From: Bin34 sp965219935
GTDB taxonomy: Bacteria; Chloroflexota; Anaerolineae; Caldilineales; Caldilineaceae
Direction of reading: 5' to 3'
Assembly: GCA_965219935.1 (NCBI GenBank)
Contig: CBDCOU010000003.1
Span: 806,001-870,000, forward strand
DNA: 64,000 nucleotides
Numbering within the stretch: the first letter of the stretch is position 1; the number at the start of each line of letters is the position of its first letter. The translations under genes were made by a program, and so were the position numbers. Positions 47,996 to 55,788 of the stretch are shown piece by piece. Under the pieces are notes generated by a model. That model had not been told where the DNA came from. It ran no database searches and saw only the letters and a program-made list of their open reading frames with translations.

Positions 47996-49546
47996 GCCAC
48001 ACCGGCCGCACGGCTTGACCAGGAAACCCGCAGTGTCCGCACGCGTTTTGCACCCAGCCCCACGGGCCAGCTGCATCTGGGCGGGTTGCGCACCGCGCTG
48101 TTCACATGGCTTTGGGCACGGCACAACCAAGGCACCTTCATCCTGCGCATTGAGGACACGGACAGCAAGCGCTTCGATCCGGCAAGTGTTGAGTCGATCA
48201 CCGCGGCGCTGAAGTGGCTGGAACTTGATTGGGATGAAGGCCCGGAAGTCGGTGGCGACCATGGCCCCTATGTCCAAAGTGAGCGCGGCGCAATTTACCG
48301 CAGCCATGCCGAGCATCTGATTGGGACCGGTCACGCCTACCGGTGTTTCTGTTCACCTGCGCGGCTGGCGGATTTGCGCCGCCAACAACAAAATGCGGGT
48401 CGGCCTTCTGGCTATGACGGCCATTGTCGCCGTTTGTCCAAACGGCAGGCCCAGGCCATGGCGGACCGCGGTCACGAACACACGATCCGCCTCGCCGTGC
48501 CCGATTCCGGATCCGTCCAAGTCGACGATCTGATCCGGGGCCGTATCTCGGTCGACGCGGCAACCCTGCACGATCCCGTGCTCCTGAAGAGCGACGGCAT
48601 GGCGGTCTACCACTTGGCTGTGGTCGTGGATGACCACCTGATGGACATCACCGATGTGCTGCGCGGACAGGAGTGGCTGCCCACCGCACCCTACCATTGG
48701 CTGCTGTACCAGGCGTTTGGGTGGGACGTGCCGGCATTTGTGCACCTGCCGGTCATCCTCAATCCCAATGGTGCGGGCAAAATGAGCAAGCGCCGCCCGC
48801 CTCTCGTCGACGGGGCCGTCATGCCCGTGCACGTTGACGAGTTCCGGGATGCCGGCTATCTCCCCGACGCAATGTTCAATTTCCTGGCCCTGTTGGGCTG
48901 GACCGCCGATGCGTCTGAGGAAGTCTTCGCCCGGGACGAACTAGTCCGACGGTTCGATGTGCGCAGCATTTCCGCGGCTCCGGCAACGATGCCGTACGAC
49001 AAGCTTGCCTGGATGAACGGCCTGTATCTGCGCAAGATGGATCGGGACACTGTGCTGGCAATGCTGCAACCGTATCTCGCCAAGGCGTTTGGACGCACCC
49101 AGTCCCAACTCTCCGCCATGCCCGGACTGCCCATTGTGGTCGGCGAATTGGTCGAGCGGATTCGCACGCTGTCGGAAGCGCCGGCCTGGCTTGAGTGGCT
49201 GTTTGCCGATCCGGCCGGGCTGGACTATCCGGATCCGGACATGCTGCTGGCCCGCAAACAGGACAGGGCCACCAGTGTTGCGCTGCTGAAGAGCGCGGCG
49301 GACACGGTTGCCGCCATGCCGGAATTCGATGCTGCTTCCCTGGAAACCGCAATCCGCGACGCAGCGGACCGTACCGACACCAAACCGGGGCTGTACTTCG
49401 GCTGCATGCGTGCAGCCCTGTCGGGTGCCAAGGCATCGCTGCCCCTGTTTCCGATTGCCGAGGCCCTGGGGCAGGACAGCGTTGTGACTCGCCTGCGGCA
49501 CGCGGCCCAGGTGCTTGCCGCAGGCGGCCATTCCACCGGAGCTTGA
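47993..49546 (+). CDS. gltX: Glutamyl-tRNA synthetase
   Basis: 517 residues if read from ATC 47993. Class I synthetase with the HIGH motif in FAPSPTGQLHLGG (about 18-30), RIEDTDSKR (about 54) and the KMSKR motif in GAGKMSKRRPP (about 262). It charges tRNA-Glu. No ATG, GTG or TTG is in frame upstream of the HIGH region after the TGA near 47945; the first is a TTG (48086) inside the catalytic core. So either a non-standard start is used or a base is missing near 47990-48045. The stop is 154 bases before tRNA-Gln. Confidence 0.9.
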   Translation: MATPAARLDQETRSVRTRFAPSPTGQLHLGGLRTALFTWLWARHNQGTFILRIEDTDSKRFDPASVESITAALKWLELDWDEGPEVGGDHGPYVQSERGAIYRSHAEHLIGTGHAYRCFCSPARLADLRRQQQNAGRPSGYDGHCRRLSKRQAQAMADRGHEHTIRLAVPDSGSVQVDDLIRGRISVDAATLHDPVLLKSDGMAVYHLAVVVDDHLMDITDVLRGQEWLPTAPYHWLLYQAFGWDVPAFVHLPVILNPNGAGKMSKRRPPLVDGAVMPVHVDEFRDAGYLPDAMFNFLALLGWTADASEEVFARDELVRRFDVRSISAAPATMPYDKLAWMNGLYLRKMDRDTVLAMLQPYLAKAFGRTQSQLSAMPGLPIVVGELVERIRTLSEAPAWLEWLFADPAGLDYPDPDMLLARKQDRATSVALLKSAADTVAAMPEFDAASLETAIRDAADRTDTKPGLYFGCMRAALSGAKASLPLFPIAEALGQDSVVTRLRHAAQVLAAGGHSTGA

Positions 49547-49673
49547 CTACCGCCGGCGTGGCGGGCGCGCCAGCATGCCCTGTCCCGTTTCCTGGGATCG
49601 GTGACGGGACCATCGGATCCGCACAACCGCGGCCGGCGCAACCATTTCCAGCGAACCGTCGCTTATAATGGAT

Positions 49674-49679
49674 TCCCAA
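49674..49679 (+). promoter_or_regulatory. Predicted -10 box of the tRNA-Gln gene
   Basis: A perfect TATAAT ends 21 bases before the tRNA. No clear -35 hexamer at 17 bases, but the position and the terminator after the tRNA support an independent unit. Confidence 0.45.
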
Positions 49680-49696
49680 GGTCGGTTACCGGACCT

Positions 49697-49772
<76 letters not shown>

Positions 49773-49795
49773 TCTTGGCCGCCCAGCCTCCCGCT

Positions 49796-49824
49796 TGAAG
49801 CCGCGCACGCGGCTTCATTTGTTT
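49796..49824 (+). terminator. Intrinsic terminator after tRNA-Gln
   Basis: TGAAGCCGC and GCGGCTTCA form a perfect 9-bp stem with a GCAC loop (49796-49817), followed by TTTGTTT. It ends the tRNA transcript 24 bases downstream of the gene and lies upstream of the DUF3500 start. Confidence 0.85.
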
Positions 49825-49845
49825 GCAAAGCACTTGGACTTGATC

Positions 49846-50919
49846 ATGGATGACGCTTCCCGCCTCCAGGTTGCGCGCGACGCGGCCGAACGCATGGGGC
49901 ACCGGCTCTCCATGCTGCTGGACGCACTGGACGAGGGACAGCGGACCTGCTTGTGCCTCGATTTTGCGGACGAGCAGGAACGAACTTTCTGGAACTACAC
50001 ACCGATTGCCAGGCAAGGCCTGGCGCTCAGGGACATGACCCGGCCGCAGCACCAGCTCGTGATGCAATTGCTGCATGATGCGCTCAGTGCAACCGGGTAC
50101 AACACGGTCCAGTTAATCATGGCCATGGAAGCAATCCTGGACGGCAAGGAGGGATTTACCCGGCCCCTTCCGGGGCGGGATCCCCAGAACTACTGCCTGT
50201 CCCTTTTTGGACGGCCCGATGCGGTCGAACCGTGGAGTTGGCGGTTCGAAGGCCATCATGTGTCCCTGCACTTTGCCGTGGCGAACGGCCGCCTGCTCTC
50301 CCCGTATCCCTTGTTCCTGGGTTCCAACCCCGCCGAAAGCGCGCTGCGTAGCGGCGCAAGTCTGCGACCACTGCATGATCTCGAGGACTGTGCCCGTGCC
50401 CTATTCGAGTCGCTTGACGAGTCGCAGCGCCGGACTGCGCTGCTTTCGGCCTACGCACCACAGGACATCCTCCTGGGGAGCGTGTCCCGGGTGGCCTATG
50501 AACTGCCGCCATCTTTCGACGCCGACGGCTGGATGCGGGCGACCGGGGCAGGCCCTGAGGATGTCGACCGGCTGTTGATCCGACGCCATGGAGCCGGCGT
50601 AAGTCTTGCCAGCCTTAAACCGGACCAGGCCTCCAGCCTGCAAGCCTTGGTTGGACATTACCTGAGCTGTTTGGCGGACGATGTTGCCGAAGCTGAACAA
50701 GCTCGGATTGGCGACCTCTCGGGCGCACCCTTGCACTTTGCCTGGTCCGGCAGCACGCGCCGCCGGGAACCCCACTACTACCGCATTCAGGCACCTGGAT
50801 TTCTCATTGAGTTCGACAACTATCAGAACGACGCCAACCATATCCACTCCGTTTGGCGGGATCCCGCCAACGACTTTGGACGGGACGCCTTGGCCTCCCA
50901 TTACCGCCACAGCCATTGA
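49846..50919 (+). CDS. DUF3500 family protein
   Basis: 357 residues from ATG 49846. The family hallmarks are clear: WSWRFEGHHVSLHF (about 140), LFLGSNPAE (about 160), and the C-terminal YYRIQAPGFLIEFDNYQND, NHIHSVWRD, DFG and HY sequence (about 310-350). The conserved His, Asp and Asn residues suggest a metal-dependent enzyme, but no function is established to my knowledge. There is no signal peptide at this start. The frame could begin at TTG 49795, but that codon lies beside the terminator hairpin. Confidence 0.85.
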   Translation: MDDASRLQVARDAAERMGHRLSMLLDALDEGQRTCLCLDFADEQERTFWNYTPIARQGLALRDMTRPQHQLVMQLLHDALSATGYNTVQLIMAMEAILDGKEGFTRPLPGRDPQNYCLSLFGRPDAVEPWSWRFEGHHVSLHFAVANGRLLSPYPLFLGSNPAESALRSGASLRPLHDLEDCARALFESLDESQRRTALLSAYAPQDILLGSVSRVAYELPPSFDADGWMRATGAGPEDVDRLLIRRHGAGVSLASLKPDQASSLQALVGHYLSCLADDVAEAEQARIGDLSGAPLHFAWSGSTRRREPHYYRIQAPGFLIEFDNYQNDANHIHSVWRDPANDFGRDALASHYRHSH

Positions 50920-51020
50920 ATGGTTCTTCCTTGGGACGGGACCTCGATCTTGGTCCATTTGCTAGAATCCGCGCCCTGAGCCGGGGTCACTCCCGACTGC
51001 CGCCGCCAAGGAATCAAGGT

Positions 51021-52709
51021 ATGCCGCACGCAGCCGGGGTCGTTGAACGCCCGGAAGACTTCATTCGCCAGCGCATCCGGGTCGACCTGGACGGCGGCAA
51101 CTTCGACGGTCCGGTCACGACCCGGTTTCCGCCCGAACCCAACGGGTTCCTCCACATCGGGCATGCCAAGTCGATATTCCTGAACAGCGACTTGGCGCGG
51201 GAAAATAACGGACGCTTCAACCTGCGGTTTGACGACACCAACCCACTCACCGAGACCCCTGAATTCGTCGAATCGATGCAGGCGGACATTTGCTGGCTGG
51301 GTGTGCAGTGGGACGGCGACGTCAAATTTGCGTCTGGCTATTTCGAGCAACTGTATGAGTGGGCCGAGGAACTGGTCCGCCGCGGTCACGCCTACGTCGA
51401 CGATTTGAGTGCCAACCAGATACGGGAGATGCGCGGCACACTGATCGAACCGGGTCGCAACAGTCCGTTCCGCGACCGATCGCCGGAGGAAAACCTTAGG
51501 TTGTTGCGGGAAATGAAGGATGGCCTGCATCCCGACGGCAGCAAGGTGTTGAGGGCCCGCATCGACATGGCTTCCCCCAACATCAATCTGCGGGACCCGG
51601 TTCTGTATCGCATCGCCCATGCCAGCCACCACCAAACCGGCGACCAGTGGTGCATTTACCCGATGTACGACTGGGCCCACGGCCAGAGTGATTCCATCGA
51701 ACGGGTCACGCACTCCATTTGCACCCTCGAGTTTGCCGACCACAACCCGTTGTATCAGTGGTTCCTGGACCGCCTGGGAGTGTACAAGCCGGTTCAGCTG
51801 GAATTCGCCCGGTTGGAACTTACCCACACGGTACTGCATAAGCGAGTCCTGCGCCGCATCATGGCGAAGGGCCTCCTGGACGGGTGGGACGATCCCCGCC
51901 TGGGCACGCTGGCAGGACTGCGGCGGCGGGGAGTGCCGCCGGCCGCCATCCGCAACCTGTGCCGACAGGTCGGTGTGGCCAGAGCCAACACGATGGTCGA
52001 AATCCAGAAGTTCGAGTACTGCATCAGGGAGGAACTGAACCGGACGGCACGCCGCCGCATGGGGGTTCTGGACCCTGTCAAGCTGGTGGTAACGACCTAT
52101 CCGGAAGGGGAAACGGACTTGCTGGAGGCGGTGAACAACCCTGAAGATCCTTCACAGGGCACTAGGATGGTGTCCTTCAGCCGGGAGGTGTGGGTCGAGC
52201 GCGCGGACTACATGGACGATCCGCCGCGCCGTTTCCATCGTCTTGCCGTCGGCCGCGAAGTCCGGTTGCGCTATGCCTGGCTGGTGACCTGCACCGGCGT
52301 CGTACGCGACGGCGATGGACGGGTCGTCGAAATCCGCTGTACCCATGATCCCGCTTCGCGCGGCGGCACCGCTCCGGACGGGCGCAAGGTGCGGGGTACC
52401 ATCCACTGGGTGGACTCGCGCACGGCCGTTCCGGCGGAAGTGCATCTGTTGGAACACCTGTTTGCGGCCCCCAACGCTGGGCAGGCCTCCCCGGACGAGG
52501 TGATGGACCATTTCAATCCGGATTCCCGTCGGATCGTGACGGGTGCCAAGGTGGAACCGGGAGCACTCGAGGATGCCCGTGCCGACACCATTCAACTGGA
52601 GCGCGTTGGATACTTCAAGGCGGACTCGGCCGCACCGGACAGGCCCGTGCTGCTGCGCACCGTTCCGTTGCGCGACAGCTGGAAGAAGATTCAAAACAAG
52701 ACTGCCTGA
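51021..52709 (+). CDS. glnS: Glutaminyl-tRNA synthetase
   Basis: 562 residues, full-length GlnRS. The HIGH motif is in PEPNGFLHIGHAKS (about 32), followed by DDTNP, the dipeptide-rich ACB region WDDPRLGTLAGLRRRG (about 297), and the C-terminal anticodon-binding beta-barrels. The KMSKS-like loop reads TVLHKRVL where E. coli has VMSKRKL. It charges tRNA-Gln directly, so the Glu-tRNA-Gln amidotransferase route may not be needed for it. CAAGG precedes ATG 51021. A -10-like TAGAAT lies at 50963-50968. Confidence 0.95.
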   Translation: MPHAAGVVERPEDFIRQRIRVDLDGGNFDGPVTTRFPPEPNGFLHIGHAKSIFLNSDLARENNGRFNLRFDDTNPLTETPEFVESMQADICWLGVQWDGDVKFASGYFEQLYEWAEELVRRGHAYVDDLSANQIREMRGTLIEPGRNSPFRDRSPEENLRLLREMKDGLHPDGSKVLRARIDMASPNINLRDPVLYRIAHASHHQTGDQWCIYPMYDWAHGQSDSIERVTHSICTLEFADHNPLYQWFLDRLGVYKPVQLEFARLELTHTVLHKRVLRRIMAKGLLDGWDDPRLGTLAGLRRRGVPPAAIRNLCRQVGVARANTMVEIQKFEYCIREELNRTARRRMGVLDPVKLVVTTYPEGETDLLEAVNNPEDPSQGTRMVSFSREVWVERADYMDDPPRRFHRLAVGREVRLRYAWLVTCTGVVRDGDGRVVEIRCTHDPASRGGTAPDGRKVRGTIHWVDSRTAVPAEVHLLEHLFAAPNAGQASPDEVMDHFNPDSRRIVTGAKVEPGALEDARADTIQLERVGYFKADSAAPDRPVLLRTVPLRDSWKKIQNKTA

Positions 52710-52783
52710 CCCACGGCACAGTCGAGTGCTCAACCAGTGACCGCGGCCACGCCCACCCCGAGCCGGCACGGCAATTCAGTGCC

Positions 52784-53629
52784 ATGACACCGGTCATCAT
52801 TTCCGCTGCCTTGGTCGGTTCGCAGCCAACCAAGGAGATGAATCCGGCAGTTCCCTACTCTCCCAAGGAAATTGCGAACAGCGCGATTGAGGCACACGCC
52901 GCCGGAGCCGCCATCGTGCATGTCCATGTCCGCGAACCCGGCACCGGGAAGGCAACGTCCGCTCTTGACCTGTTCCGTGAAACCGTGGAGCGCATCCGGG
53001 CGGCCTGCCCGGTGCTTGTGAATCTCACCACAAGCGGCTACAACCTGGCAGGGCAGGACACTGCGCAGCGCCTGGAAGTGTTGGGGCTGTGCCCGGACAT
53101 CTGTTCCTTGGATGCCGGGACGTTCAATCTGGGTGAGAGACCGTTCCTGAACACTCCGGATTGGGCGCGGGAGGCGGCACGGCGCACGCTGGAAGCCGAC
53201 ATCAAACCCGAGTTGGAGGTGTTCGATGTGGGCCACATCGACCAGGCCAATGTCTTGGTGCGCGAAGGATTGGTGGCCGCACCGCCCTGGTATCAGCTGT
53301 GCATGGGCATCCGGTGGGGGATCCCGGCTACCATTGACAACCTGCTCTTCATGCATCGCCAACTGCCGCCGGACGCGGTTTGGTCGGTTCTGGGCGTGGG
53401 GCGGCACCAGTTGGAGATGACCACGGTGGCACCTCTCATGGGGGGCCACCTTCGGGTTGGGTTCGAGGACAACCTTTACTACGCGCGCGGCGTTTTGGCA
53501 GAGTCGAATGCCCAACTGGTGGCCAGGGCGGTGCGCATTCTGCAGTTGCTCAACCTGGAACCGGCGACGGTAGTCGAAGCGGCCGCGATCCTCGGCCTGC
53601 AGCGCAGCAATCGGCTTCCTTCGGACTGA
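52784..53629 (+). CDS. BKACE family protein (beta-keto acid cleavage enzyme)
   Basis: 281 residues of the DUF849/BKACE family (3-keto-5-aminohexanoate cleavage enzyme relatives). Zinc-site residues are in AIVHVHVRE (about 44), with NLTTSGYN (about 80), SLDAGTFN and MGIRWGIPAT (about 175). Members condense a beta-keto acid with acetyl-CoA to give acetoacetate and a new CoA ester. The substrate-specific residues cannot be read by eye. It sits 47 bases before sucC, next to CoA-ester genes, which fits an acyl-CoA role. Confidence 0.85.
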   Translation: MTPVIISAALVGSQPTKEMNPAVPYSPKEIANSAIEAHAAGAAIVHVHVREPGTGKATSALDLFRETVERIRAACPVLVNLTTSGYNLAGQDTAQRLEVLGLCPDICSLDAGTFNLGERPFLNTPDWAREAARRTLEADIKPELEVFDVGHIDQANVLVREGLVAAPPWYQLCMGIRWGIPATIDNLLFMHRQLPPDAVWSVLGVGRHQLEMTTVAPLMGGHLRVGFEDNLYYARGVLAESNAQLVARAVRILQLLNLEPATVVEAAAILGLQRSNRLPSD

Positions 53630-53676
53630 CGAGACCCGGGCGCTGCCAATCCCGTCCTCAAGAGGAGGGCTGTTGC

Positions 53677-54819
53677 ATGAACCTGCACGAATACCAGACG
53701 AAGTCGTTGCTGGAACGGGAAGGCATACCGGTGCCGCAGGGTGCCGTGGCCATGACACCCGACGGCGCAAGGCAAATCGCCATCGACTTCGGTTCAATGG
53801 TGGCGGTCAAGGCTCAGGTGCTGACCGGCGGCCGGGGCAAGGCCGGGGGCATTCGGCTTGCCGGGAACCCGGATGAGGCCGAGGATGCGGCGGCGCACAT
53901 CCTGGGGATGGACATCAAGGGCCATCAGGTGCAAAGGGTGCTGGTTGAACAGGCGTCGCACATCAAGGCGGAGTTGTACCTGGCGGCCTTGATTGACCGG
54001 ACCAGTCAGCAGATTATGGTGATGGCCAGTTCGGAAGGCGGAATGGAGATCGAGGAGGTGGCAGCCCGCAGTCCCGACAAGATCCGAAGGATTTACGCGG
54101 ATCCGTTTATGGGCATCCGCAGCTATCAGTGCACTCGGTTGGCACGCGAGATCGAGTTGCCGGTGGCCCTCTGGCCCGCGTTCCACCGATTGGTCTCCAA
54201 GTTGCACGCCGCGTTGATCAAGCACGATGCGGACCTCCTGGAGATCAATCCTCTCATCATCAACCACAGTGATCAACTGGTGGCACTCGACGGCAAAATG
54301 ACCTTGGATGATAATGCCCTGTACCGCCAACCGGAGTTCGGGTCCGAACTGGTCAGCGAAGACCAGCATCCAACCGAAGTCGAGGCCCTCAACGCGGGCC
54401 TGAATTTCGTGTATTTGGGAGGCAACGTGGCCTGCCTGGCCAACGGTGCCGGTCTTGCCATGGCAACCATGGATGCGGTCAAGTACTACGGTGGCGATCC
54501 CGCCAACTTTCTGGATTTGGGAGGCGGTTCATCGGTGGAGCAGGTCACACAGGCCGTCCGCATCATGGTCAGGGACCCGGACGTGCGTGCCCTGTTGGTC
54601 AACGTCGCCGGTGGGATTACCCGGTGCGACGAAGTGGCTGAGGGCATGGCTGCGGCGATGGACGAGATCGAGACCCAAATTCCCTTTGTCGTGCGCCTGG
54701 TGGGCACCAACGAGGCGGAGGCCCACCGCATTCTGGAGCCCTACGACGTCGAGTTTGCCTCCCGCTTTTCGGAAGCGGCCATGCGCGTGGTGGAACTGGC
54801 GCGGGAGGGCGCAGCATGA
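53677..54819 (+). CDS. sucC: Succinyl-CoA synthetase (ADP-forming), beta subunit
   Basis: 380 residues. ATP-grasp N terminus (MNLHEYQTKSLL, VKAQVLTGGRGKAGG), nucleotide and Mg sites (ALIKHDADLLEINPL), and the C-terminal Rossmann-like domain with NGAGLAMATMD and NVAGGITRCDEVA. With SucD it interconverts succinyl-CoA and succinate with ATP in the TCA cycle; malate- or other acyl-CoA ligases share the fold. AAGAGGAGGG precedes the ATG. The stop overlaps sucD by 4 bases (ATGA). Confidence 0.93.
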   Translation: MNLHEYQTKSLLEREGIPVPQGAVAMTPDGARQIAIDFGSMVAVKAQVLTGGRGKAGGIRLAGNPDEAEDAAAHILGMDIKGHQVQRVLVEQASHIKAELYLAALIDRTSQQIMVMASSEGGMEIEEVAARSPDKIRRIYADPFMGIRSYQCTRLAREIELPVALWPAFHRLVSKLHAALIKHDADLLEINPLIINHSDQLVALDGKMTLDDNALYRQPEFGSELVSEDQHPTEVEALNAGLNFVYLGGNVACLANGAGLAMATMDAVKYYGGDPANFLDLGGGSSVEQVTQAVRIMVRDPDVRALLVNVAGGITRCDEVAEGMAAAMDEIETQIPFVVRLVGTNEAEAHRILEPYDVEFASRFSEAAMRVVELAREGAA

Positions 54820-55700
54820 GTATTCTGATTGATGCCGACACCCGCATCCTGGTGCAGGGCTTTACCGGCAGGCAGGGCAGCTTCCATGCCGAACGGATGC
54901 TGGAATACGGCTCCAGGGTCATCGGTGGGGTGACCCCGGGCAAGGGTGGCCAGGAAGTATTGGGCCTGCCCGTGTGGAACTCCGTGGCGGAGGCTGTGGC
55001 CGAACAGGCCGTTGACGCCTCGATCATATTCGTGCCGGCCCGGTTTGCAGGGGATGCGATCATGGAAGCGGCCGATGCCGGCATCGGGTTGATCTGTTGC
55101 ATAACCGAACACATCCCCGTACACGACATGATTAAGGTGCGAGCCTATGTCAGGATGAAGGGGTCCCGTCTTCTGGGTGCCAATTGCCCCGGGGTGATCT
55201 CGCCAGGCAAATCCAAGATGGGAATCATGCCCAACCAGCTGTTCAGACCGGGCACAACCGGCATTGTCAGCCGATCCGGCACATTGACGTACGAAGTGGC
55301 CGATGCGTTGTCGCAGCTGGGAGTGGGTCAAAGTTCGGTGGTCGGAATTGGCGGCGATCCAATCCAGGGCACAAACTTCATCGATGTGCTGAAGATGTTT
55401 GCCGTGGATCCCGATACGGAGCGGGTTGTCATGATCGGCGAGATTGGTGGAACCGCCGAGCAGACCGCGGCCGAATATCTCAAGGCCCATCATCCCAATC
55501 TGCCGGTCTTTGGGTTCATCGCCGGGGTGTCGGCACCTCCCGGGAAGCGGATGGGGCATGCCGGCGCCATTGTCTCCGGAGGGGGCGGTACTTCGGCGGC
55601 GGACAAGATCAACATGTTCCGCAGCATGGGCCTTCCGGTCGCGGACCATGCCGAACAACTTGCCGAAATCGTCAAGGCTTCACTGGAGGACCGGAACTGA
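54816..55700 (+). CDS. sucD: Succinyl-CoA synthetase, alpha subunit
   Basis: 294 residues. The CoA-binding domain has VQGFTGRQGSFHAERM and GGVTPGKGG at the N terminus. NCPGVISPGKSKMGIMP is near 125, and the phospho-histidine is in MGHAGAIVSGG (about 246). It overlaps sucC in an ATGA junction, ensuring equal synthesis of the two subunits. acs follows after 88 bases. Confidence 0.95.
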   Translation: MSILIDADTRILVQGFTGRQGSFHAERMLEYGSRVIGGVTPGKGGQEVLGLPVWNSVAEAVAEQAVDASIIFVPARFAGDAIMEAADAGIGLICCITEHIPVHDMIKVRAYVRMKGSRLLGANCPGVISPGKSKMGIMPNQLFRPGTTGIVSRSGTLTYEVADALSQLGVGQSSVVGIGGDPIQGTNFIDVLKMFAVDPDTERVVMIGEIGGTAEQTAAEYLKAHHPNLPVFGFIAGVSAPPGKRMGHAGAIVSGGGGTSAADKINMFRSMGLPVADHAEQLAEIVKASLEDRN

Positions 55701-55788
55701 AGAGCAGGCCGGATCTGCCTGCCCAATACATTGCCAACGGCCGGCGCAAGTCCGCCGGCCCAGAATCGCCCCAAGCGCGGAGGAGACA

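Noticed and set aside
47988..48212. Small ORF from ATG 47988 overlapping the previous stop
   Set aside because: It covers the gltX HIGH region in the wrong frame; the product has no similarity, although it matters for the start-site question.
49554..49605. GTCCCGT/ACGGGAC inverted repeat after gltX as a terminator
   Set aside because: The loop is about 15 bases and no T-run follows; too weak to call.
49795..49845. TTG 49795 as the DUF3500 start
   Set aside because: This stretch forms the tRNA-Gln terminator stem; ATG 49846 starts at the conserved region.
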